The notes under the pieces: generated by a model
What the model was told of the DNA's origin: nothing
Databases searched by the model: none
What the model saw: the letters and a program-made list of their open reading frames with translations, nothing else
Shown here: piece after piece, positions 51,785-60,563 of the stretch
Numbering within the stretch: position 1 is the first letter of the stretch
Layout: the number at the start of each line of letters is the position of its first letter
DNA from: Janthinobacterium lividum PAMC 25724
GTDB lineage: Bacteria > Pseudomonadota > Gammaproteobacteria > Burkholderiales > Burkholderiaceae_D
NCBI GenBank assembly: GCA_000242815.2
Contig: AHHB01000028.1
Coordinates: 372,001-436,000 of the forward strand
DNA length: 64,000 bases
Direction: 5' to 3'
Program-made: the position numbers and the translations under genes

Positions 51785-52906
51785 TTAAGCTACTAATTCC
51801 GCAGGGGATAGAGCGGTGTTGCGGCGTGGCACGAAGTACATGATCGTTTCCGACCAGCCCTGCGTGTAATGGCGCAAATACAGGTCGTAGTCCTGGCGGA
51901 TGCTGGCGATATAGTCTGGAATGCGATGAAAATCGGCGGCGCTATGGTAGACGGAAATGGCCAGCTTGGGATGCTCGTCGCGGATATGGCGTTGCGAGCC
52001 GGCCAGGGCCTGCATTTCCCAGCCTTCCAGATCCATCTTGATGAAGCTGACGGCCTGCTTGACGGCCAAGTCGAGGGTGGTCACCTCGATACTGCTCGAA
52101 CCGGCCGCACTGACTGCGCTCGCTGAGCCTGCATCTGGATTGAACCATAAAGTACCGGGCTGGTCGGAAATGCCTTGTTCGATATAGTTGATGCCGTGCC
52201 GCTGCGCCAGGCGCGTTTTTGCGTCCTGCATGTTCTTCGCTGACGGTTCGAACAGGAACACGGCCCGGTAGTCGGGATAGCGTTCGCAGAACAACTCGGT
52301 CGTATCGCCGTCGAATCCGCCGGCGTCGACAAACACTTCGTCCGACAAGCACAGGAAGTGCTCGAAATACTGTTCCGAGAATCGCACCTCGTAGCTGGCC
52401 ATATGGCGCGGATCGGCACTGAGCCGGTATTGCACCACATGGTCGAATACCGCTCTTGATTCCTCATCGGCAAATTGGGCGCGCAAGTGATCCCAGCGGG
52501 GGCCGTTGGCGGCGACATCGGCACGCATTTGTGCGACGAAGGCGGGGGCCGGCACCAGGTCGGGGCGCGCTGCCAGCAGGTCGGCATAGCTGAGCCTAGC
52601 CTTCACCGGCTGCAGCGCCAGCTTGCGGGCGGCCGCAACCGGCGCGATCGACATGGCGCAATTGACCACCATGGCATCGGACGGAAGTTGCTGCATGGCG
52701 ATGACCGGCTTGCCATGCCATTGCGTGCCACTGGCGCCGTCGTCGACGATGCCATCAATCGCGATGTCCAGCGTCGACAGCAGCGCCTGCGCATGTTCGT
52801 TGCGTCCCAGCAGGAAGCGCGGCGCGCTCACCGAGGCCGATAGAAACGCCTGCACCTGTTCGTCCGCGACAGCGTGCCGCGTGATCGATATTGCTGTAAC
52901 TGACAT
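51785..52906 (-). CDS. FkbM-family SAM methyltransferase
   Basis: A 373-residue protein. The N-terminal 120 residues are a Rossmann-like region (LLGRNEHAQALLSTLDIAIDGIVDDGAS; VVNCAMSIAP). Residues 180-360 match the FkbM methyltransferase domain (DEVFVDAGGFDGDTTELF, AVFLFEPSAKNM, SFIKMDLEGWEMQALAGSQRHI, PKLAISVYH). FkbM enzymes O-methylate sugars and polyketides. It is embedded in the island and may methylate the glycan. Confidence 0.88.
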   Translation of the reverse strand: MSVTAISITRHAVADEQVQAFLSASVSAPRFLLGRNEHAQALLSTLDIAIDGIVDDGASGTQWHGKPVIAMQQLPSDAMVVNCAMSIAPVAAARKLALQPVKARLSYADLLAARPDLVPAPAFVAQMRADVAANGPRWDHLRAQFADEESRAVFDHVVQYRLSADPRHMASYEVRFSEQYFEHFLCLSDEVFVDAGGFDGDTTELFCERYPDYRAVFLFEPSAKNMQDAKTRLAQRHGINYIEQGISDQPGTLWFNPDAGSASAVSAAGSSSIEVTTLDLAVKQAVSFIKMDLEGWEMQALAGSQRHIRDEHPKLAISVYHSAADFHRIPDYIASIRQDYDLYLRHYTQGWSETIMYFVPRRNTALSPAELVA

Positions 52907-52945
52907 GGTTAGTCTCCGTACGTGGGATGCTCGATGTGCATCTCT

Positions 52946-53188
52946 TCAGGCAGTTTTGTTGTTGATCAGGGCAAGCAAGCCCCGCACCGAGCGGAATTGT
53001 TTTGACTCAATATCGTCGTCGTCCAGGGTGATATCGAAGCGCGCTTCCAGTTCCAGGATGAACTTGATGATGGCCATCGAGTCGATGATGCCAGCGGCAA
53101 GGAAGTCGTCGTCGTCGGTGAAATCCGAAGGCAACGGCGATTTTCTCGCTAGCAGGGTGAGGATGAATGCACGGATGTCGTCTTGCAT
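52946..53188 (-). CDS. Acyl carrier protein
   Basis: An 80-residue acidic carrier protein of the PP-binding family. The attachment serine is Ser37 in GIIDSMAIIKF. The helix pattern ELEARFDITLDDDDIES is typical. It is not the fatty-acid synthase ACP, since it lacks the DSLD motif and lies in the glycan island. It probably carries an acyl group loaded by the nearby AMP-dependent ligase. Confidence 0.92.
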   Translation of the reverse strand: MQDDIRAFILTLLARKSPLPSDFTDDDDFLAAGIIDSMAIIKFILELEARFDITLDDDDIESKQFRSVRGLLALINNKTA

Positions 53189-53209
53189 GGTGTTGCTTTC
53201 TTGGTGGGT

Positions 53210-54361
53210 TCAGGCCTCGATGGTTTCCCAGCGGCGGCTTTGCGAGGATGCAACCATGGCTTCCAGGAAATGCATGCCTTCCAGGGCCAGTTCCGCACTG
53301 TACACGGCGCCGCCCTGCCATGGCAGGCCTTGTTGAAATTGCCTTACGCCAACGGCTATATCGCCGTACAAATTGGCGAAGGCTTCGATGAAACCCGCCG
53401 GGTGGCCGGCCTTGAAGCGGTTGTAGCGAAGGGCGTTGCTCACTTCGACCTGGCCTGCTCGGTCGATGATCTCGCGTCGTCCGTCGACATGCGACAGAGT
53501 CAGTTCCTCAGGCTGTGCCTGATACCACTCGGCAGCGGCCAAATCGCCATAGATGCGGATGCGCAAGCCGTTGCGATGGCCCAGTGCCGACTTGCTGAAC
53601 CAGAATTGGCCTTGAATGTTGCCGCTGTATTGGCACAGGCAGCCCGCATTGTCGACCACGCCGGCAAACCAGCCATAGTGATTCTGGTCCGATACCAGCT
53701 CCAGCGGCTTTTCGCCTGTCAGGTAGGCTACCATCTGATGCAGGTGGACGCCGAGATCGAGATGCAAGGTCGGAATGGCGCCATCGGCCAGTCGCCACGC
53801 CTGCGGTGTCGGCTTGTTGCCCCTGGCGTCGACGCGGACAAAGCCTTCCTGCGGCATTTCGGCCTGGAAGTGCAGAATCTTGCCCAGTTTTCCATCGCGG
53901 ATCTTGCGCTCAAGCTCGCGCAACATCGGATAGCCCGCGTAGTTATACGTCACTGCCAGGAATGCCTGGTGTTCGTCGCGTACCGCGATGATCTGGCGCG
54001 CCTGCTCACTGCTGACGGCAAGCGATTTTTCGCAGATAACGGCGATGCCGGCACGCATGCAGGCCAGTACGCTGTCGACATGCGACGGTGTCGGGGTCAG
54101 GATCACGACGGCATCGATCTTGCCCTGTTCGCTGGCCAGCAACGCTTGCCACGTGTCGTAGATGCGTTCTGGATGGACGCCGTACACCTGCCCGCTTTCC
54201 TGGTTGGACTCGACATGACGGCTGAAGCAGCCAGCCACAAGCATCCACAGCCCATCCATGGCGCTCGACACAAAATGTGAATAGCCAACGGCGGAACTGC
54301 GCGAACCGCCGATAAACGCCAGCCGCAGCGGTGCCGGGGGCGCTGTAAGTGTATTTTCCAT
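53210..54361 (-). CDS. Gfo/Idh/MocA-family oxidoreductase
   Basis: A 383-residue NAD(P)-dependent sugar oxidoreductase. The N-terminal Rossmann fold reads LRLAFIGGSRSSAVGYSHF. The conserved AVICEKSLAVS has the Glu-Lys pair, and the C-terminal domain has LDLGVHLHQMVAYLTG with His in the active-site region. Such enzymes oxidise or epimerise nucleotide sugars at C3 or C4. It lies between ACP and AMP-ligase genes in the same operon. Confidence 0.9.
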   Translation of the reverse strand: MENTLTAPPAPLRLAFIGGSRSSAVGYSHFVSSAMDGLWMLVAGCFSRHVESNQESGQVYGVHPERIYDTWQALLASEQGKIDAVVILTPTPSHVDSVLACMRAGIAVICEKSLAVSSEQARQIIAVRDEHQAFLAVTYNYAGYPMLRELERKIRDGKLGKILHFQAEMPQEGFVRVDARGNKPTPQAWRLADGAIPTLHLDLGVHLHQMVAYLTGEKPLELVSDQNHYGWFAGVVDNAGCLCQYSGNIQGQFWFSKSALGHRNGLRIRIYGDLAAAEWYQAQPEELTLSHVDGRREIIDRAGQVEVSNALRYNRFKAGHPAGFIEAFANLYGDIAVGVRQFQQGLPWQGGAVYSAELALEGMHFLEAMVASSQSRRWETIEA

Positions 54362-54364
54362 GTT

Positions 54365-55918
54365 TTATTCCCGCTCCGGGGAGCTTGCGTAGGTCTGGAC
54401 AAGTTGAAATTTCATTAGCTTGCCCATGCTGTTTTTCGGTAGCTGCTCAACAACAAAAAAGCGCCGCGGCTGCTGGAAATCGGCCAGCGCATTGGCGCAG
54501 TGAAAGCGCAGCTGGCGCAGGTCGAAGCTGGCGGGATCCCTGACGACCAAGGCCACGGCCACCACTTCGCCCAGCCTGGCGTCGGGAAAGGCAAAGGCGG
54601 CGCTTTCCGTGACGGAACCGTGCGAGCCGATCGCTGCCTCGATGTCCGCAGGATAAACATTGATGCCGCCGGTAATGATGACGTCTTTTTTTCGTCCCAG
54701 AAAATACAGATAGCCGTCTTCGTCCAGCTTGCCGATATCGCCGGTACGGAAATATTCGCCACACATCGCCGCGCGGGTCAATTCTGGCAGTTGAAAATAG
54801 CCGCCAAACAACATGTTGGTCTTGCAGACGATTTCACCGGCTTGGCCGGACGGCAATTGCTCATCGTTTTCGCCCAGGATGCGCAGTTCGACCCCGGGCG
54901 CAGCGCGCCCTACCGATTGCAGTTTGGTGCGCGCCGCATTGCCATCGAGATTGGTGGCAATGGCGATTTCCGAGGCGCCATAGCATTCATGGAAATCGCA
55001 GGAAAAGCGCGCCAGCAGATCGGCTTTTACAGCGTTTTCCAGCAGGGCCGACGATGACACCAGGCAGCGCAAGCTGCTAACGTCGTGTTCGTCCTGTGCC
55101 ATGTGGGCGGCAATCTGCTTGAGTTGCGACGACACTGCAATCGTGAAACTGACCCGTTGCGCCTGCACGCAGCGCAACCAGGCCTGGGCCGAGAAATGTG
55201 CCATCAGCACCGCGCTGCCGCCGGTCAGCAGTGGCAGCAGTACCAGGCGCTCGGCCAGGGAGTGATACAGCGGCGTCGCGGCCAGGGTGCGATCCTGCGC
55301 CGTCATGCCATACAGTTGGACCGCCGCGCGTAGACGATTGAGTTTAGTGCGCTGGCTTAGTACGATGGGCTTGGGGCTACCCGTCGAGCCGGAGGTCATG
55401 GTCAGGATCAGGGCGTCATCTGCCTGGCCCGCATGCAATGGCCGTGCATCGGCCGGCGCCGCCTGCAGCAGTTGCTCCAGTGTGGTGGCGCCGGCGCCGG
55501 CGGCATCGATGCTAAGCCAACAGCCATGTACAGCGGCGCTGCCCGGCTCTGCGCGCAGCGCCGCCAGTTGTGGCGACGTTGACACCAGGTGCCTGGCCTG
55601 CGCTGCCTGCAAGGAGTGCAGGGCGACCGCCGGCGGCAAGGCTGGACTGAGCGGTACCAGCCCGGCGCCAAGGTCGGCGGCCACCAGTATCAGGGCAACA
55701 AATTCCACATTGTTGGGCAAGATAACGCCGATCTGGTCGCCGCGCCGCACGCCGTTGGCTGCCAGCGCATTTGACCAGCGCGCCACCAGTTGCGCAAGCT
55801 GTGCGTAGCTGATCTCCCGGCCTTCGCAGGCAATCGCGATTTTTTCCGGCGTGGCGGCGGCGCGGTCGAAGAAAATGCCGCTGATGGTCTCCGGCGCTGC
55901 CTGTGGAGGCTGTCTCAT
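54365..55918 (-). CDS. AMP-dependent acyl-CoA/ACP ligase
   Basis: A 517-residue ANL-superfamily ligase. The P-loop is LTMTSGSTGSPKP, followed by YGASEIAIATNLDG, EYFRTGDIGKLDEDGYLYFLGRKKD and a C-terminal segment with the catalytic Lys in LPKNSMGKLMKFQL. It activates a carboxylic acid with ATP and likely loads it on the ACP two genes away. It overlaps the acyltransferase gene by four bases. Confidence 0.92.
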   Translation of the reverse strand: MRQPPQAAPETISGIFFDRAAATPEKIAIACEGREISYAQLAQLVARWSNALAANGVRRGDQIGVILPNNVEFVALILVAADLGAGLVPLSPALPPAVALHSLQAAQARHLVSTSPQLAALRAEPGSAAVHGCWLSIDAAGAGATTLEQLLQAAPADARPLHAGQADDALILTMTSGSTGSPKPIVLSQRTKLNRLRAAVQLYGMTAQDRTLAATPLYHSLAERLVLLPLLTGGSAVLMAHFSAQAWLRCVQAQRVSFTIAVSSQLKQIAAHMAQDEHDVSSLRCLVSSSALLENAVKADLLARFSCDFHECYGASEIAIATNLDGNAARTKLQSVGRAAPGVELRILGENDEQLPSGQAGEIVCKTNMLFGGYFQLPELTRAAMCGEYFRTGDIGKLDEDGYLYFLGRKKDVIITGGINVYPADIEAAIGSHGSVTESAAFAFPDARLGEVVAVALVVRDPASFDLRQLRFHCANALADFQQPRRFFVVEQLPKNSMGKLMKFQLVQTYASSPERE

Positions 55919-56595
55919 TGCTGCCCTGCCATGCCGGAAAATTTGAGGAAAGAGCTGCTTTTTAGTCGGAACAACTGGCCCGCTTCGGACAGATAGACCT
56001 GGTCGTCCAGGGTGTCTCGGTTGATCAACGTATTGGCTGCAATGAAATTGCGCGCACCCAAGCGCAAGCCGTGCGCGGTCGAGGAGTTGACGCCGAAAAA
56101 GCAGGCGTCACCGATACGGCAATCGCCGGCGATCGCGATGCCGGCGTTGATCCAGTTGTAGGCGCCGATCACGCAATCGTGGCCGAGATTAACGTTGCTC
56201 GAAATAAAAGTGCCACGTCCGATGCGGCAGCCGGGATGGATAGCCACATGGTCCAGGACGATGCAGCCGTCCTCGATCAGCACGTCGTCGTGACGCAGCA
56301 CGGAAGAGTGCACAAAACTGGCCAGGCGGTAGCCTTTTTCCTCGGCTTCGCGGTGTTTGCGCGCCCGCAAGGCATTCATTTCCAGGAATCCAACAGCGAT
56401 CAGCATGTCGTGCTCATCGGGCGCCAGCTGTAGGGCAACCTGGCTAAATGGCAACAATGGCAAGCCCAGGAAGCTGGTCGTGGCGTCGTCGATACAGGCA
56501 TCGTCAACTGTGAAGGCGACGATGTCCATGCTGTGGCGTGCGTAGGAATATAACAGTCTGGCAATGGCGCCATTGCCGTAAATAATGGTTTTCAT
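55915..56595 (-). CDS. Hexapeptide-repeat sugar acyltransferase (NeuD/PglD-like)
   Basis: A 226-residue protein. The N-terminus is a nucleotide-sugar binding Rossmann-like part (MKTIIYGNGAIARLLYSYARHS), and residues 100-190 form a left-handed beta helix (HPGCRIGRGTFISSNVNLGHDCVIGAYNWINAGIAIAGDCRIGDACFFGVNS) with the active-site-type His in LGHDCVIG. Family members transfer acetyl or longer acyl groups to amino sugars. It is adjacent to the DegT aminotransferase, with which it likely acts. Confidence 0.9.
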   Translation of the reverse strand: MKTIIYGNGAIARLLYSYARHSMDIVAFTVDDACIDDATTSFLGLPLLPFSQVALQLAPDEHDMLIAVGFLEMNALRARKHREAEEKGYRLASFVHSSVLRHDDVLIEDGCIVLDHVAIHPGCRIGRGTFISSNVNLGHDCVIGAYNWINAGIAIAGDCRIGDACFFGVNSSTAHGLRLGARNFIAANTLINRDTLDDQVYLSEAGQLFRLKSSSFLKFSGMAGQQ

Positions 56596-57734
56596 GATGG
56601 CTTGGTAATGGAACTGGCCTGGCGAATGACGTCGACCACGCGATCTTGCTGCTCCGCCTGCAGCTCGGGATAGATCGGCAGGCAGATGACCTGGTTGGTC
56701 ATTTCACCGGCCAGTGGCAAATTCGTGCGGGCTGCCGAGGGCATGTTGCGGTACATCGGAAAATCGCTGATCAGGGGATAAAAGTAACGGCGTGCAATGA
56801 TGCCGGCCTGGCGCAAGGTGTCGAACAGGGCATCGCGCGACAGGGCGTAGCCTGGCTGCACCAGAATCGGAAAGTACGAGTGGTTAGCCCTCGTTTCGGG
56901 CGCATCGGGCGGGCAATAAATGCCAGCGATGCCGGCCAATTGTTCGCGATAGCGGCGTGCAACCTTGCTGCGTTCGTGTAGCGCAGCGTCGATGTTTTTC
57001 AACTGCAGCAGCCCGAACGCGGCGCTCACTTCGTTCATCTTGCCGTTGATGCCGGCCGCGACCACCGTCACTTCATCGATAAAGCCGAAGTTTTTCAAAT
57101 GGTCGATATGGCGCTTCATCTTGGCATCGCTGCAGACGATGGCGCCGCCTTCGAAGGTATTGAATACTTTGGTCGCGTGAAAGCTCAATACCGACAGGTC
57201 GCCATGCGTGAGCAGGCTGTTGCCTTGGTAGTTGACGCCGAATGCATGGGCCGCGTCATAGATGACTTTCAATCCATAATTGGATGCAATGTCATCGATT
57301 GCAGCGACGTCGCATGGCTTGCCATAGCAGTGCACAGGCATGATGGCGGTGGTCTGTGGCGTGATTGCCGCTTCGATTTTCCTCGGGTCGATATTGAAGC
57401 TGCCTGGCGCAATATCGACAAATACGGGTTTGATGCCATTCCATAGCAGGGAGTGCGCAGTGGCGACGAAGGAATATGGCGAGGTGATCACTTCTCCCGT
57501 GATGCGCAGGGACTGCAAGGCGGTCATCAGCGCCAGCGTACCGTTGGAAAACAGCGAAATATATTTCACCCCCAGATAATCGGCCAGGGCCTGCTCCAGT
57601 TGGCGATGGAAAGGCCCGCCGTTGGTCAGAATCTTGTTTTCCCAAATCTGCTCCAGATAAGGAATAAATTCCTCCAGGGGCGGCAGCGTGGGCTGTGTAA
57701 TGTAGATAGGCGTATTTTTATCTGCTGGGGTCAT
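56592..57734 (-). CDS. DegT/DnrJ/EryC1/StrS-family sugar aminotransferase
   Basis: A 380-residue PLP enzyme. The PLP-binding Lys is Lys189 (LSFHATKVFNTFEGG), with Asp160 in IYDAAHAFG. It aminates a keto nucleotide sugar, for instance the 4-keto-6-deoxy intermediate in viosamine or bacillosamine-type pathways (general family knowledge). It overlaps the upstream GT41 gene and the downstream acyltransferase gene by four bases each. A decayed paralog lies at 45.1-45.3 kb. Confidence 0.94.
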   Translation of the reverse strand: MTPADKNTPIYITQPTLPPLEEFIPYLEQIWENKILTNGGPFHRQLEQALADYLGVKYISLFSNGTLALMTALQSLRITGEVITSPYSFVATAHSLLWNGIKPVFVDIAPGSFNIDPRKIEAAITPQTTAIMPVHCYGKPCDVAAIDDIASNYGLKVIYDAAHAFGVNYQGNSLLTHGDLSVLSFHATKVFNTFEGGAIVCSDAKMKRHIDHLKNFGFIDEVTVVAAGINGKMNEVSAAFGLLQLKNIDAALHERSKVARRYREQLAGIAGIYCPPDAPETRANHSYFPILVQPGYALSRDALFDTLRQAGIIARRYFYPLISDFPMYRNMPSAARTNLPLAGEMTNQVICLPIYPELQAEQQDRVVDVIRQASSITKPS

Positions 57735-60409
57735 GGTTGCCCTTCCTTTTGCGGTTCCGCTGCAATACCGCTACTTGTCGCTTCAAAACTTGCCGGCTTC
57801 TCTCCCGCACACCAGCGTTGCCACATATGGCGCAGGGCCACTTCCAGCCCCTGGGTAATCTCGTCTGGTCGCCCGCTGGCCGCGTTGCGCATCCGTTCTC
57901 GCATTTCCAGGCGTAAGCCGGCAAGCCGGCCGGGATCGCTGGCGTACGACAGTCCTTTGGCGAGGAAATCTTCTTCTCCGCGGGCGATGAAATCTTGCAA
58001 CCGCGCATGCGACAGGATGGCGGCACTGACGTAACCTGGCAAGGTGGGACCGACCATGGTCAGCGTGGGCACGCCCATCCATAAGGCGTGAAAGCCGGTG
58101 GTGCCGCTGGTGTACGGGTAGGTGTCGAGGCAGAGGTCGACCTGGCTGTGCAATGCCAAGTAATCGTGGATATTGGTGTAGCGATGAAACATCAGGCGGC
58201 CCGCATCGATGCCCTCGCTGGCAAACCACGAACGCAGCCGGTCGCTGGCCTGCTTGTCGGGGATCGCCGCGAGCAGCATTTTGGCCTCTGGCACCATGCG
58301 CAACAAGGCGGACCAGCGGCCGATGACGTCGCGGCTCAATTTGCCCGCCCGGTTGAAACTGCCGAAAGTGATGTAGCCATTTTCGATCGACGGCGCCGGG
58401 CTGATTGCAGGAGCCTCGGGAGATGGCAAAAAAGGCGCGGTAGCAGGCAAGCGCACCAGCTTCTCGGTGAACTGGTCGTCAAGTTCGCCGGGAGGGGAAA
58501 AATAGCGATCCGTCAGAAAGTAATCGATCGCCTGCAAGCCCGTCGTCCCTGGGTAACCGATCCAGGTAACTTGCAGCGGCGCCGGCTTGCGCGCGAAAGT
58601 GGGCAGGCGGTTGAAGCCGGTATGGCCCGACAAGTCGATCAGGATGTCGATCGCGTCGCTGGCGATCAGCTGCGCCAGTTCCGCATGGCTCAGTTTTTCA
58701 ACCTGGCGCCAGAGCGCGAACAGGCCGTGCAGGTGCCGGCTGATATGGTCATCATGAAAGCTGTTGGCGTAGGCGACGATTTCCACTTGCCGCGATTGGC
58801 TCAAGTATTCCAGGATGGGCGTGATGAAATGGGCTACCGCATGGTTATACAAGTCGGCCGATACAAAGCCGATGCGCAGGCGGCGCTCTGGATCACGCAC
58901 ATTGCCATGCTGCGGCCAGGAGGCGCGCAGCGGCGCCTCAAACTGCGCGCCATAGCGAAGGTGCTCGGCAAACAGGGCGGAAGCGTCGATTTTTTCGCTG
59001 TGTGTCAGGTAGAACAGCAAGTTGCTGTGCAATTCATCCCAGTCCGGATTGATCTTCAGTGCCTTGCGGCAATGCTCGATGGCTTGGTCGATGCGGCCCA
59101 GGCGGGTCAATGCGGCACTGAGATTGACATATGCCCGGCGGTGATGCGGATCGAGTTTGACCACGGTTTCAAAACTGTTGACGGCGTCGCTCAGGCGGCC
59201 CATCTCCATCAGGCAAGTACCGAGGTTGACATGCGCGGCGGTCGATTTCGGCCCCAGCTTCACGGCGCGCCGGCAGCTTTCCAGCGCGGCTTCCCGCTGT
59301 CCCATGGCGTTCAGGACGGCGGCGATATTGCTGTGGGTGACAGGATTGTCCGGTGCCAGCAGGGCCACCTGCCGGAAGGATGCCAGCGCCGCCTCCAGTT
59401 GGCCGTCTTCTTGCAGGGCGATGCCGAGGTTGTTGAGGGCGTCGATATTACCTGGTTCTAACAGTAGCGCTGCCTGGTAAATGGCGATGGCCGGCTCCTT
59501 GCGCCGGGTTTCACGCAGCAGGTCGGCGTAATGCAGCATGGGTGCGGCGAGCGACGCGTCGAGCGCGATCGATTGCCGGTACGCGCTCTCGGCCTCGGCC
59601 GTTGCGCCTAGCGCATGCAAGCTGCGCCCCAGGCCATGGTAGTGTGCCGCGTTTGCCGTCGGCAGCGCCGTGGCGCTGCGATAGCTGGCCGCCGCCTGCG
59701 CATTGCGATCGAGGCGGAATAGCACATTGCCCATGCCGCCATGCGCCATGGCGTTTTGAGGATCGCGTTCCAGCGCCGCCGCATAGCTTTCCAGTGCCGC
59801 ATCGGGCCGGTTCAGGGCGACGTGCACGTCGCCCAGTTTGCGATGCATATCGGCTGCGCCCGGTTCTAGCGCCAGCGCCTGGCGATAGCTCGACTGCGCC
59901 GACTGAAATTGCTGCTGCGCCACCAAGACGTCGCCCTTGCCACGATGCGCCATGGCGAGCGCGGGATCGATATCGAGCGCGCCGCCATAGCATTGCCCGG
60001 CTTCCTTTAAGTGCCCTTGCGCTTGCAGCACGTCGCCCAGGCCGCTGAGCGCTTCGGCATAGGTTGGCGCCAGTTCCAGGGCGCGCACGAAATACGGCAT
60101 GGCCAGGTCGGGATGCCCGCCATCCATATGGGCATTGCCCAGGTGCAGATGGGCTTCGGCGTCGTCGGGTGCCAGTTCCACCGTCTTTTGCAGGGCCGAT
60201 AAGGCGTCCTTGCCCTGCAACCGCAAGGCCATGCCCAGCACTCGCCAGGCCAGGGCCGACGTGGGGTAGGCGTCCGCCATGGCGCGTGTCGCCTCCTCCA
60301 TTTGGAGCTGCTCGCCGCTTTCATACAAGCGAACGATGTGGTCGATTTCCTGTTGACTCGGCTGCTGAGCGTCGTTCGGCGGCAATGTTGCGGGATCGGT
60401 AGCGTGCAT
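57731..60409 (-). CDS. TPR-repeat GT41 (OGT/SPINDLY-like) protein glycosyltransferase 2
   Basis: An 892-residue paralog of the enzyme at 45.4-48.6 kb. Residues 20-470 are about 12 tetratricopeptide repeats. The GT41 domain (about 500-880) has LRIGFVSADLYNHAVAHF, DILIDLSGHTGFNRL, QVTWIGYPGTTG, GYITFGSFNRAGKLS and VDLCLDTYPYTSGTTGFHALWMGVPTLT. It is the first gene of the leftward island operon and overlaps the aminotransferase gene by four bases (ATGA). Two such enzymes could use different sugars or acceptors. Confidence 0.9.
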   Translation of the reverse strand: MHATDPATLPPNDAQQPSQQEIDHIVRLYESGEQLQMEEATRAMADAYPTSALAWRVLGMALRLQGKDALSALQKTVELAPDDAEAHLHLGNAHMDGGHPDLAMPYFVRALELAPTYAEALSGLGDVLQAQGHLKEAGQCYGGALDIDPALAMAHRGKGDVLVAQQQFQSAQSSYRQALALEPGAADMHRKLGDVHVALNRPDAALESYAAALERDPQNAMAHGGMGNVLFRLDRNAQAAASYRSATALPTANAAHYHGLGRSLHALGATAEAESAYRQSIALDASLAAPMLHYADLLRETRRKEPAIAIYQAALLLEPGNIDALNNLGIALQEDGQLEAALASFRQVALLAPDNPVTHSNIAAVLNAMGQREAALESCRRAVKLGPKSTAAHVNLGTCLMEMGRLSDAVNSFETVVKLDPHHRRAYVNLSAALTRLGRIDQAIEHCRKALKINPDWDELHSNLLFYLTHSEKIDASALFAEHLRYGAQFEAPLRASWPQHGNVRDPERRLRIGFVSADLYNHAVAHFITPILEYLSQSRQVEIVAYANSFHDDHISRHLHGLFALWRQVEKLSHAELAQLIASDAIDILIDLSGHTGFNRLPTFARKPAPLQVTWIGYPGTTGLQAIDYFLTDRYFSPPGELDDQFTEKLVRLPATAPFLPSPEAPAISPAPSIENGYITFGSFNRAGKLSRDVIGRWSALLRMVPEAKMLLAAIPDKQASDRLRSWFASEGIDAGRLMFHRYTNIHDYLALHSQVDLCLDTYPYTSGTTGFHALWMGVPTLTMVGPTLPGYVSAAILSHARLQDFIARGEEDFLAKGLSYASDPGRLAGLRLEMRERMRNAASGRPDEITQGLEVALRHMWQRWCAGEKPASFEATSSGIAAEPQKEGQP

Positions 60410-60493
60410 GAGGGAAAGGAAGAGTGTATGCCACTGTCGATTGTAACGGTTGGAAGTGCTTTATAGAAACTTCTTCTTCAGAAAGTTCAATTT

Positions 60494-60532
60494 GAAAAAA
60501 ATGGCGTGGACGTCCTGCGACGCCCACGCCAT
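60494..60532 (-). terminator. Rho-independent terminator after the ETF-QO gene
   Basis: On the minus strand ATGGCGTGGGCGTC pairs with GACGTCCACGCCAT across a short loop and is followed by a run of seven T residues. The hairpin lies about 30 bases after the ETF-QO stop codon and stands between it and the start of the glycosylation operon. Confidence 0.9.
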
Positions 60533-60563
60533 TGTACATCGCGGCTTGCCAGCAATGAGTGGC

